Of a stretch of DNA of 6,033 nucleotides, positions 1-5,526 are shown one piece after another. The stretch spans positions 1 to 6,033 of the forward strand of contig SYAA01000408.1 in assembly GCA_005789055.1 (NCBI GenBank), read 5' to 3'. A model generated the notes under the pieces. That model did not search any database. It saw nothing but the letters and a program-made list of their open reading frames with translations, and was not told the DNA's origin. The stretch comes from Actinomycetota bacterium. Lineage in GTDB: Bacteria > Actinomycetota > Actinomycetes > Mycobacteriales > Mycobacteriaceae. Position 1 is the stretch's first letter, and the number at the start of each line of letters is the position of its first letter. A program made the translations under genes and the position numbers.

Positions 1-772
1 CACCCCGCTGTTCGAGTTCGCCATCCGCACCACGCTGGCCTCCTATGACCTCGACAACGCCGAGGGACGAGTCAATGCGTTGCGGGAGTGCACGCCGATC
101 GTCGCCCAGATCAAGGATCCGACCCTGCGCGACGAGTACGCCCGTCAACTGGCCGGCTGGGTCGGCTGGGCCGATGTCGCCCAGGTGATCAGCCGGGTTC
201 GCGGCGAAGCCGGCCGCAAGCCGGGCAGCCGCCCCGCCCGCGGTACCAGGCAGGACAGCCCGGCCCCGGCGGCTAGCCGACCTGATCCTCGAGATCCCAC
301 CCTGTGGCCCCAACGGGAGGCGCTCAAGGCTGCACTGCAGTACCCGGCGCTGGCCGGCCCGGTGTTCGATGCCCTGACCGTGGAGAGCTTCACCCATCCC
401 GGTTATGCGGCCGTGCGGACCGCGGTCGGTGCGGCTGGCGGTGTCGCAGCCGGCCTGACCGGGGCGCAGTGGATCGAAACCGTGCGAGAGCAGGCGGGCG
501 CCGCGGCCGTCGAAGGCCTGATCACCGAACTCGGTGTGGAGACCATCAAGGTCGACGAGGATCGGTTGCCCCGCTACATCGGCGGCGTATTGGCCCGACT
601 GCAGGAGGTGTGGGTGGGCCGTCAGGTGGCCGAAATCAAATCCCGGTTGCAGCGGATGTCCCCGGTGGAGCAGGGCGAGGAATACCACGCCATGTTCGGT
701 GACCTGGTGGCGCTGGAGGCCTATCGCCGAAGCCTGTTGGAGCAGGCCAGCGGCGACGACATCAGTGCGTGA
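1..772 (+). CDS. dnaG: DNA primase DnaG, C-terminal part (5' truncated)
   Basis: DnaG makes the RNA primers for lagging-strand synthesis and binds the replicative helicase DnaB through its C-terminus. The reading frame is open from base 2 and gives the last 256 residues; mycobacterial DnaG is about 640 residues, so the zinc-finger and most of the Toprim core lie upstream. Seen here: the end of the catalytic core region (frame reads TPLFEFAIRTTLASYDLDNA), an amphipathic helical stretch, then a low-complexity Pro/Arg/Ala linker encoded at about 210-290. A compact helical domain follows from about base 300 (begins TLWPQREALKAALQ) and runs to the stop; its 'hydrophobic-YPALAGPVFDAL...F.HP.Y..V' pattern matches the DnaB-binding domain (PF08278 type). 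The TTG at 80 is an internal codon, not a start. The stop is TGA at 770-772. In M. tuberculosis, as I recall, dnaG (Rv2343c) is also followed by a convergent Rv2342-like gene. Confidence 0.95.
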   Translation, partial: TPLFEFAIRTTLASYDLDNAEGRVNALRECTPIVAQIKDPTLRDEYARQLAGWVGWADVAQVISRVRGEAGRKPGSRPARGTRQDSPAPAASRPDPRDPTLWPQREALKAALQYPALAGPVFDALTVESFTHPGYAAVRTAVGAAGGVAAGLTGAQWIETVREQAGAAAVEGLITELGVETIKVDEDRLPRYIGGVLARLQEVWVGRQVAEIKSRLQRMSPVEQGEEYHAMFGDLVALEAYRRSLLEQASGDDISA

Positions 773-828
773 ACAGGCCCGGGAAGGCTATGGTTAACGC
801 GACGAGACGTTTCGGCGAAAGGTCTGGT

Positions 829-1131
829 ATGGCTCTCACAGGATTGCGCGGGCGGCGCGTGGCCGTCGCAGGTGCGTTCGTGGTGGCCGCACTGGCTGTG
901 CCCGGCCTCGCTACCCTGACCCCCGCCGACCGTGCCGTCGTCGCTGCGACCGGCGACTGCCTGGCCTGGTTCGGGTCCCGCGGCGACGGAATCTGCATTG
1001 GCTACTCGAGCGGCAACGGCATCAACGCCGGTACGCCGGACGTCGGGATCTTCGGACCGGACTACGGCTTCGGTGTCGTCACCGGTCCGTTGCTGCCGGG
1101 CACGACGATCAGCGAAGGCATTTCGCCCTAG
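829..1131 (+). CDS. Small exported protein with one cysteine pair
   Basis: Predicted 100-residue secreted protein of unknown function. The N-terminus has a basic n-region (RGRR, residues 7-10) and a hydrophobic core (about 11-28, VAVAGAFVVAALAVPGLA), then an Ala-rich stretch where cleavage is plausible. The mature part has two cysteines, C44 and C56, bracketing LAWFGSRGDGI, followed by a Gly/Asn/Ser-rich tail with GYSSGNG and a VTGPLLPG motif. This pattern resembles small mycobacterial secreted proteins that I recall under a DUF label (possibly DUF7155); that name is from memory and uncertain. I chose ATG 829 because GAAAGG at 817-822 lies six bases upstream. The in-frame alternatives GTG 769 and ATG 790 would add residues before the signal peptide, and the former overlaps the dnaG stop. 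The gene lies 56 bp after dnaG on the same strand and is convergent with the next gene. A TANNNT hexamer (TATGGT, 789-794) could be its own -10. Confidence 0.75.
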   Translation: MALTGLRGRRVAVAGAFVVAALAVPGLATLTPADRAVVAATGDCLAWFGSRGDGICIGYSSGNGINAGTPDVGIFGPDYGFGVVTGPLLPGTTISEGISP

Positions 1132-1361
1132 TTCTCCGGCGTGATCACTGTCGTCTCGGCGTCGATCTCGGTCAGCCTCACCAGGCTTGGATCGGGCGAC
1201 ACCCGATCAGCGATCTTGCGCCGTCCCGCGTCGATCATCGACTTGGTGGCGGGGTTGCTGGTCACCGAACGGTAGGTGCCGACGATCTGCTCATAGCGTT
1301 CGCGACCGGCCTTGGTTCCCAGCACGTATCCCGCGGCCAGTACAGCCAGATACCCGATCAC
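1128..1361 (-). CDS. Small YtxH-like membrane-anchored protein (Rv2342-like)
   Basis: Predicted 77-residue protein. Residues 1-15 form a short hydrophobic segment (MIGYLAVLAAGYVLG), followed at once by TKAGRERYEQI and then a basic helical region. The 'GYVLG-x-x-AGRERYEQI' signature is common in small actinobacterial proteins of YtxH type that anchor at the membrane by the N-terminus and project a helix into the cytoplasm; their function is not established. The C-terminal third is acidic and probably unstructured. The start is GTG 1361-1359: a strong GGGAGGG Shine-Dalgarno sits six bases upstream (plus-strand 1368-1374), and the hydrophobic segment starts right there. An ATG at 1412 would add 17 polar residues ahead of it and is less likely. 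A TATCCT -10 candidate lies at 1390-1385. By position after dnaG and by sequence it fits what I recall of M. tuberculosis Rv2342. Its TAG stop overlaps the stop of the convergent gene. Confidence 0.8.
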   Translation of the reverse strand: MIGYLAVLAAGYVLGTKAGRERYEQIVGTYRSVTSNPATKSMIDAGRRKIADRVSPDPSLVRLTEIDAETTVITPEN

Positions 1362-1384
1362 TGCGTTCCCTCCCCTCGGCGTCG

Positions 1385-1390
1385 AGGATA
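1385..1390 (-). promoter_or_regulatory. Candidate -10 element for the YtxH-like gene
   Basis: On the minus strand the hexamer reads TATCCT, which fits the mycobacterial TANNNT -10 consensus. It would place transcription start about 17 bases before the GTG at 1361, leaving room for the GGGAGGG ribosome site. No convincing -35 is visible at 16-18 bp spacing, so this rests on the -10 alone. Confidence 0.3.
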
Positions 1391-1452
1391 AAGACGACGG
1401 TTCGTTAATCATCCTGCCTGATACGGCGGGTTCGCGTCCTCCCCGGCCGTCC

Positions 1453-1483
1453 TTGGCGCCGTTGCCGCCCGGTGCGCTAGAGT
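1453..1483 (+). promoter_or_regulatory. Candidate promoter of tRNA-Asn
   Basis: TAGAGT at 1478-1483 matches the TANNNT -10 consensus. TTGGCG at 1453-1458 is a 4/6 match to the -35 TTGACA, with a long 19-bp spacer. Start of transcription would fall near 1490, about 20 bases before the mature tRNA 5' end, which is a usual leader length. This 148-bp region (1362-1509) lies between divergent genes and holds no coding sequence that I can support. Confidence 0.45.
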
Positions 1484-1491
1484 TTCCGCGA

Positions 1492-1505
1492 CCCGCAACG
1501 GCGGG
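1492..1505 (+). other. Hairpin in the tRNA 5' leader
   Basis: CCCGC (1492-1496) and GCGGG (1501-1505) form a perfect 5-bp stem around an AACG tetraloop, ending five bases before the first tRNA base. It lies between the predicted start of transcription and the RNase P cleavage point, so it may be a leader structure removed during 5' maturation. The role is inferred from position only. Confidence 0.4.
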
Positions 1506-1509
1506 ACGG

Positions 1510-1585
1510 TCCCCTGTAGCTCAACTGGCAGAGCTTGCGACTGTTAATCGCACGGTTGATGGTTCGAGTCCATCCGGGGGAGCCA
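1510..1585 (+). tRNA. asnT: tRNA-Asn (anticodon GTT)
   Basis: A full cloverleaf can be drawn. The acceptor stem is TCCCCTG (1510-1516) with CGGGGGA (1575-1581), including one T-G wobble. The D-stem is GCTC with GAGC. The anticodon stem TGCGA/TCGCA (1536-1540 with 1548-1552) encloses loop CTGTTAA, giving anticodon GTT at 1543-1545, which reads AAC and AAU. The T-arm is GATGG-TTCGAGT-CCATC (1558-1574). The discriminator base is G1582, and the CCA end is encoded at 1583-1585. The variable loop is short (class I). No mismatch or intron is seen. Mycobacteria typically carry a single tRNA-Asn gene, so this is probably an essential gene; that is general knowledge, not visible here. Confidence 0.97.
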
Positions 1586-1608
1586 GACCGGGTTACGTTG
1601 CCCCGGTC
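1586..1608 (+). terminator. GC-rich hairpin directly after the tRNA
   Basis: GACCGGG (1586-1592) pairs perfectly with CCCGGTC (1602-1608) across a 9-base loop, beginning at the base after the CCA end. There is no T-run after it. In mycobacteria hairpins without a U-tract are proposed to terminate, and a hairpin here could also guide tRNA 3'-end maturation. It lies 23 bases before the bestrophin start, so it decides whether that gene is read from the tRNA promoter. Confidence 0.45.
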
Positions 1609-1631
1609 CGTCGACGGCGGGGGAATGTCGG

Positions 1632-2519
1632 GTGATCAGATCCGCCGGCCGCCTGGGCGCGGTCAGGGTTCTCGGTGTGGTGCTGTGGCAGCTCCGCGGC
1701 GACCTGCTCGCGGTGCTCGTCGTCGCCGGACTGCTGGTGCCGGTACCGGATGCGAGCCAGGACCGGTACGCCACCGCCGTACTGTCGGTGCTCGGGATCG
1801 GCGCCTCGGTGTTCATCGCCTTCCGCAACACCACCGCCTATGACCGGTGGTGGGAGGCTCGCACACTGTGGGGCTACCAGATCATCAACTCCCGCGTCCT
1901 GCACAACGGCCTCACCGCCGTCGACGACGGTTCGCCGCAGATGGCCGCAATCATCGACCGGATGCGTCGCCGTCAGGTCCGGTACTGCTGGCAACTTGCC
2001 GCGGAGATGCGCGGTGTCCCGCCACTGCCGGGCGTGAGCGAGTTGACGCCGGAGGACCCGCCCGGCACCGACGCCACCGAGTTGCTCAACCGCCAGGCTG
2101 CCGACGTCGGCGCGCTGGCCGCCGGCGGCCACATCGACCAGCAGTCCCGGGTGATGCTGATGGCCGCAAACACCGGTTCGGCGACGGCGCAGAGCGGACT
2201 GGAGCGCATTCGCAACGAGCCCTTCCCGATTCACTACGACTTTTTCATCCGCCTGCTGGCCTGGTTCTTCGGCATCATGGCGTTTAACCGGCTGGACTCC
2301 ACTACTCACGACGTCACCAGCATGTTGGTGGGGCTGCTGCTGATGGCGGTGTTCGTCCTGGCCGAGAGGCTGGGACGGTTCATCGAAACACCGATGAACG
2401 GAAGCATCTTCGACGTCGCCATGTACCGGTTCTGCACCATCATCACCGGCAACCTGCTCGGTCGCGGTCATCCTTTGGCCAAGCCGCGGGAGAGCGACAC
2501 CGCCGCTGTGTGGATGTGA
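1632..2519 (+). CDS. Bestrophin-family anion channel
   Basis: Predicted 295-residue inner-membrane protein of the bestrophin / UPF0187 (YneE) family; members form pentameric ion channels, chloride-selective in animals and cation-conducting in the Klebsiella homologue. The hallmark follows the second hydrophobic segment: FRNTTAYDRWWEAR at residues 64-77. Hydrophobic segments lie at about 25-39, 46-63, 204-218 and 230-245. The family's 'ERIRNEPFPIHYDFF' stretch (191-205) precedes the third. After the fourth, the usual acidic 'EDPFG' segment reads IETPMNGSIFD (251-261), a departure worth noting. Length matches bacterial members (about 280-310). The start is GTG 1632, with GGGGGA at 1619-1624 seven bases upstream; the nearby ATG 1625 is in another frame. 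The stop TGA (2517-2519) is formed across the junction of a 26-bp tandem duplication. It lies between tRNA-Asn and the ECF operon on the same strand; no functional link to either is evident. Ion selectivity cannot be told from sequence. Confidence 0.93.
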   Translation: MIRSAGRLGAVRVLGVVLWQLRGDLLAVLVVAGLLVPVPDASQDRYATAVLSVLGIGASVFIAFRNTTAYDRWWEARTLWGYQIINSRVLHNGLTAVDDGSPQMAAIIDRMRRRQVRYCWQLAAEMRGVPPLPGVSELTPEDPPGTDATELLNRQAADVGALAAGGHIDQQSRVMLMAANTGSATAQSGLERIRNEPFPIHYDFFIRLLAWFFGIMAFNRLDSTTHDVTSMLVGLLLMAVFVLAERLGRFIETPMNGSIFDVAMYRFCTIITGNLLGRGHPLAKPRESDTAAVWM

Positions 2520-2543
2520 GCGACACCGTCGCTGTGTGGATGT
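2492..2543 (+). repeat. 26-bp tandem duplication across the bestrophin stop
   Basis: Two adjacent 26-base copies (2492-2517 and 2518-2543) differ at one base only: C2502 in the first, T2528+1 (base 2529 reads T within GTCGC) in the second. Copy 1 encodes the last residues of the channel (SDTAAVWM). The stop TGA uses the last base of copy 1 and the first two of copy 2. With a single copy the frame would read ATG-TAG at the same place, so the duplication leaves the protein unchanged. The single C/T difference turns copy 2 into a perfect hairpin. Confidence 0.9.
2519..2533 (+). terminator. Short hairpin after the bestrophin stop
   Basis: AGCGAC (2519-2524), ACC loop, GTCGCT (2528-2533) form a perfect 6-bp stem in the second repeat copy; the equivalent in copy 1 has one mismatch. 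It is small, has no T-run, and sits between the channel gene and the ECF operon. Termination is possible but weakly supported. Confidence 0.25.
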
Positions 2544-2578
2544 AGGCGGCGGGCCAAAGTGTTCGGTGCCGATCCGGC

Positions 2579-2594
2579 TGGCAGAATCGGGAAA
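2579..2594 (+). promoter_or_regulatory. Probable leaderless promoter of the ECF operon
   Basis: TGG followed by CAGAAT (2582-2587) resembles an extended -10. The hexamer occupies exactly -12 to -7 relative to the A of ATG 2594, so transcription would start on the initiation codon itself. This fits the absence of a properly spaced Shine-Dalgarno (only GGGAA touching the ATG). Leaderless mRNAs are common in mycobacteria. No good -35 is seen at 16-18 bp. No riboswitch-like element fits in the 74 bp between the genes. Confidence 0.45.
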
Positions 2595-4621
2595 TGACCT
2601 CGACCGGTGGGCGGCGCGCGCGTTCGCTGTCTCCCGTCGAGATAGCCCAGGCTTCGGTGATGGGCGCCCTCAGCGCCGCGTTGGCGATCGTGTCGGTGGT
2701 GGTGCCCTTTGCCGGCGGGGTCTCTCTGCTGGTCACCGTGCCGATGGGGCTCCTCGGGTACCGCTACCGGCTGCGGGTGCTGCTGGCGGCCGCGTTCGCC
2801 GCCGCCGCCATCGCGTTTCTGATCTCGGGAATCAGTGGGTTCATGGTCGTGCTCAACTGCGCCTACGTGGGCGGCCTGACCGGGATCATCAAGCGTCGCG
2901 GCCGGGGCACGCCCACGGTGATCGCGGCGTCGATCGTTGCCGGAATCGTTTCCGGATTGTTCATCATCGCAGCGTTGTTGGTGCTGGTCCGGTTGCGCAC
3001 GCTGACCTTCGAGGCCATCACCGCCAACGTCGACGGCGTCGTCTCGGTGATGTCGCAGTTCGAACCGTTCCGCGAGTCTGCCGCGCAGACGCGCGCCATG
3101 TTCGGTACCGCCCTGCAGTACTGGCCGGTGCTGATGATGGGCTACGCGATCTTCTCCATCATGGTTGTCTCCCTGGTGGGCTGGTGGGTTCTGGGCCGGG
3201 TGCTGGAACGGCTGGCCGTCATCCCGGACGTGCACAAACTCGAGTCGCTGACCGAGGCCGGACCGGTCGCGCCGCTGCCCGTCCGTCTGACCGAGGCGCG
3301 CTACCGCTATCCGGGCGCCGACCATGACGCCCTGCGGCCAGTGAACCTGACGATCGAGGCCGGCGAGCACGTCGCGGTCACCGGTGCCAACGGGTCCGGC
3401 AAGACCACGCTGATGCTGCTGCTGTGCGGGCGAGAGCCGACGTCCGGGGTCATCGACCGGCCCGGCGCGGTCGGTCTGGGGCGCCTGGGTGGCACCGCGG
3501 TCGTCATGCAGCATCCCGAGAGTCAGGTCCTGGGCACCAGGGTCGCCGACGACGTGGTGTGGGGGCTGCCGCCGGGGACCCGCACCGATGTGAGCGGACT
3601 TCTCAGCGAGGTGGGTCTGGCCGGAATGGAGGAACGCGACACCGGCGGCCTTTCCGGCGGTGAGTTGCAGCGGTTGGCCGTGGCTGCGGCACTGGCCCGA
3701 CAGCCGGCGTTACTGGTCGCCGACGAGATCACCAGCATGGTCGATCAGCGTGGTCGGGACGCACTGCTGGGAGTGCTCTCCGGGCTTGCCAACCGGCGTT
3801 CCATGGCGCTTGTCCACATCACGCACTACAACAGCGAGGCGCAAATCGCCTCCCGGACAGTTAATCTCAGTGAGTCGCTCGACAATATGGTCATGGTCGC
3901 ACACGCAGCACCGCCCACACAGACGGTCACCGCCGCCCCGCGTGGCGGCGCGCCGGTGCTGGAGTTGAGCGGCGTTGGACATGAGTACGGCAGCGGGACA
4001 CCCTGGGCGAAACCCGCACTCCGTGATGTCAGTTTCACCGTCAATGAGGGCGAGGGTGTTCTGATCCACGGCGGTAACGGTTCCGGAAAGTCGACGCTGG
4101 CCTGGATCATGGCCGGGCTCACCGCGCCGACCACCGGATCGTGTCTGGTCCGGGGGAGGCCCGCCCACGAGCACGTCGGCGACGTCGCGATCGCGTTTCA
4201 GGCCGCGCGGCTTCAACTGCTGCGCAGCACGGTCGATCTCGAGGTTGCCTCAGCTGCCGGGTTTTCTCCCTATGACACCAATCGGGTGGTGGCCGCACTG
4301 GCAACGGTCGGCCTCGACGGGTCGCTGGCCCGACGACGCGTCGATCAACTCAGTGGCGGCCAGATGCGTCGAGTGGTGATTGCCGGACTGCTCGCCCGTT
4401 GGCCGCAGGCGCTGATCCTCGACGAACCGCTGGCCGGTCTGGATGCCGCCAGCCAGCGCGGACTGTTGCGTCTGCTGACCGACCTACGCCGCAACGCGGG
4501 TCTGACGGTGGTGGTGATCTCCCATGATTTCGGGGGCCTGGAGGAGCTGTGCCCGCGCACACTTCATTTGGACAACGGGGTCATGGTGTCGGCCTCGGCG
4601 ACGGCCGGGGGGCTGTCATGA
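2594..4621 (+). CDS. ECF transporter: membrane S-like domain fused to two ATPases
   Basis: Energy-coupling-factor importer subunit, 675 residues, joining a membrane domain and both EcfA ATPases in one chain. Residues 1-210 hold about six hydrophobic segments (about 18-39, 41-56, 62-80, 81-96, 107-135, 174-205) resembling an S-component or DUF2232-type domain. NBD1 (about 229-420): A-loop Y239, Walker A GANGSGKT 264-271, Q306, LSGGE 353-357, Walker B D377/E378, H411. NBD2 (about 454-670): Y465, GGNGSGKS 493-500, Q536, LSGGQ 586-590, D610/E611, H644. All catalytic residues are present in both, though NBD1 has DEITSMVD where DEPxxGLD is usual. The membrane domain probably binds a vitamin- or metal-sized solute; its identity is not readable. 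It matches my memory of M. tuberculosis Rv2326c (about 697 residues). ATG 2594 is preferred because ATG 2660 would cut off the LSPVEIAQA segment that leads into helix 1. It overlaps the EcfT gene by ATGA, so the two are translationally coupled. Confidence 0.92.
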   Translation: MTSTGGRRARSLSPVEIAQASVMGALSAALAIVSVVVPFAGGVSLLVTVPMGLLGYRYRLRVLLAAAFAAAAIAFLISGISGFMVVLNCAYVGGLTGIIKRRGRGTPTVIAASIVAGIVSGLFIIAALLVLVRLRTLTFEAITANVDGVVSVMSQFEPFRESAAQTRAMFGTALQYWPVLMMGYAIFSIMVVSLVGWWVLGRVLERLAVIPDVHKLESLTEAGPVAPLPVRLTEARYRYPGADHDALRPVNLTIEAGEHVAVTGANGSGKTTLMLLLCGREPTSGVIDRPGAVGLGRLGGTAVVMQHPESQVLGTRVADDVVWGLPPGTRTDVSGLLSEVGLAGMEERDTGGLSGGELQRLAVAAALARQPALLVADEITSMVDQRGRDALLGVLSGLANRRSMALVHITHYNSEAQIASRTVNLSESLDNMVMVAHAAPPTQTVTAAPRGGAPVLELSGVGHEYGSGTPWAKPALRDVSFTVNEGEGVLIHGGNGSGKSTLAWIMAGLTAPTTGSCLVRGRPAHEHVGDVAIAFQAARLQLLRSTVDLEVASAAGFSPYDTNRVVAALATVGLDGSLARRRVDQLSGGQMRRVVIAGLLARWPQALILDEPLAGLDAASQRGLLRLLTDLRRNAGLTVVVISHDFGGLEELCPRTLHLDNGVMVSASATAGGLS

Positions 4622-5442
4622 CCACCCAGCGCCAGCGCCGACCTGTGGTGCTGCTGCGGCCGGTACCCGGCACGTCCGTCATTCATCAGCTGTGGGCCGG
4701 CACCAAAATCATTGTGGTTTTTGTCATTTCGCTGTTGCTGGCCTTTTATCCCGGCTGGGTCCCGATCGGACTGATGGCCGCCCTGGTGGCTGTCGTGGTG
4801 TGGCTGGCGCATATCCCGCGCGGCGTGCTGCCGTCGATTCCGCGGTGGCTGTGGATACTCCTGCTGATCGGCTGTGTGCTGGCCACCATCGGCGGCGGCG
4901 AGCCGGTGCTGCGCCTGCTCTCGGTCGATGTCGAGGTCGGTGGGCTACTGAAGTTCTTGCGTTTCACCGCGTTGTCGATCGTGCTGCTGGCACTGGGTGC
5001 GTTGGTGTCGTGGACTACCAACGTCGCCGACGTGGCGCCCGCCGTCGCCACCCTGGGCCGGCCGTTCCGGTGGTTGCGGATCCCGGTCGATGACTGGGCC
5101 GTCACGCTCGGGCTGTCCCTGCGTGCGTTCCCGATGCTGCTCGACGAGTTCCGGTTGCTCTACGCCGCGCGGCGGCTGAGGCCACGTGCGGTGCTGCCCG
5201 ACGGCCGGGTGCAGCGAAGACGATGGTTGACCGACATGGTCGATCTGCTCGCCGCCGGCGTGACCGTCGCACTGCGCCGCGCCGATGAGATGGGCGACGC
5301 GATCACGGCCCGGGGCGGCACCGGGCAGATCGCCGCTGCGCCGTCCCGGCCCCGTCGGGCCGACTGGGTCGCGCTGGCGATCTGCGCAGGGCTGTGTTTG
5401 CTAGCGATCTGGTTAGACCTCAAGGGTTACGGACGCGGTTAG
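4618..5442 (+). CDS. ECF transporter T component (EcfT)
   Basis: Transmembrane scaffold of the ECF importer, 274 residues, coupling ATP hydrolysis in the two EcfA domains to the S domain. Hydrophobic segments lie at about 29-45, 46-66, 75-92, 110-133 and 252-268. The cytoplasmic coupling region between the last two segments carries the two Arg motifs that dock in the ATPases. Motif II is clear: TARGG at 230-234. Motif I, normally ARG-like, reads AARRLRP at 183-189, a variant without the glycine. The segment before it ([11 protein letters not shown]) is typical of the CbiQ/EcfT family. The start ATG 4618 overlaps the upstream TGA (4618-4621), with GGGGGG a few bases before it. The longer frame from 4549 would lie inside the ATPase gene and adds polar residues. 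The upstream S-A-A' protein is its certain partner, so the pair makes a complete transporter. It corresponds to what I recall of Rv2325c (about 282 residues). Confidence 0.92.
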   Translation: MTTQRQRRPVVLLRPVPGTSVIHQLWAGTKIIVVFVISLLLAFYPGWVPIGLMAALVAVVVWLAHIPRGVLPSIPRWLWILLLIGCVLATIGGGEPVLRLLSVDVEVGGLLKFLRFTALSIVLLALGALVSWTTNVADVAPAVATLGRPFRWLRIPVDDWAVTLGLSLRAFPMLLDEFRLLYAARRLRPRAVLPDGRVQRRRWLTDMVDLLAAGVTVALRRADEMGDAITARGGTGQIAAAPSRPRRADWVALAICAGLCLLAIWLDLKGYGRG

Positions 5443-5476
5443 CGGTAGAGCGGCCGATCAGCCGGGAGGGCCGTGT

Positions 5477-5485
5477 TGGTATGCT
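5477..5485 (+). promoter_or_regulatory. Candidate extended -10 promoter for the hydrolase gene
   Basis: TGG followed by TATGCT (5480-5485) matches an extended -10 (TGN plus TANNNT). Transcription would begin near 5491-5493, about 35 bases before the GTG start. No clear -35 is present, as is usual for extended -10 promoters. It lies in the 84-bp gap after EcfT, suggesting that the hydrolase is transcribed apart from the ECF operon. Confidence 0.45.
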
Positions 5486-5490
5486 TTGCT

Positions 5491-5507
5491 GCATCCGCCG
5501 GGGGTGC
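5491..5507 (+). other. Hairpin at the predicted 5' end of the hydrolase mRNA
   Basis: GCATCC (5491-5496) pairs with GGGTGC (5502-5507), including one T-G wobble, across a 5-base loop. It would sit at the very 5' end of the transcript from the extended -10 promoter and ends nine bases before the GGGGGA ribosome site. A 5' stabiliser or modest translation control is possible; both are inference. Confidence 0.3.
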
Positions 5508-5526
5508 GGGTGATTGGGGGAAACTG

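Noticed and set aside
769..790. Earlier starts (GTG 769, ATG 790) for the small exported protein
   Set aside because: GTG 769 overlaps the dnaG stop. For ATG 790 the GGGAAGG is only two bases away. ATG 829 has better spacing and puts the basic n-region near the protein start.
1510..1585. tRNA-Asn as an integration site for a mobile element
   Set aside because: No repeated copy of the tRNA 3' end, integrase or phage-like gene is seen in the window.
1312..1635. Plus-strand open frame running through the intergenic region and the tRNA
   Set aside because: It reads across an intact tRNA-Asn and its promoter, so it is a chance open frame in GC-rich DNA.
1593..2471. Minus-strand open frame of 292 codons opposite the bestrophin gene
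   Set aside because: Also an antisense shadow: low-complexity His/Gln/Val composition and no recognisable motif, while the plus strand has the bestrophin signature.
2520..2593. Riboswitch upstream of the ECF operon
   Set aside because: Only 74 bp are available, mostly taken by the repeat, and no TPP, cobalamin or FMN-type conserved core is seen. The likely leaderless start also leaves no 5' UTR.
2468..3514. Long minus-strand open frame of 348 codons opposite the ECF gene
   Set aside because: Its product is His/Gln/Asp/Arg-rich low complexity, typical of the antisense of a GC-rich gene. The plus strand carries a clear ABC protein, and no ribosome site supports the minus frame.
5443..5480. 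Terminator hairpin after EcfT (CGGCC ... GGCCG)
   Set aside because: The only pairing found is 5 bp with a 13-base loop and no T-run, too weak to call.
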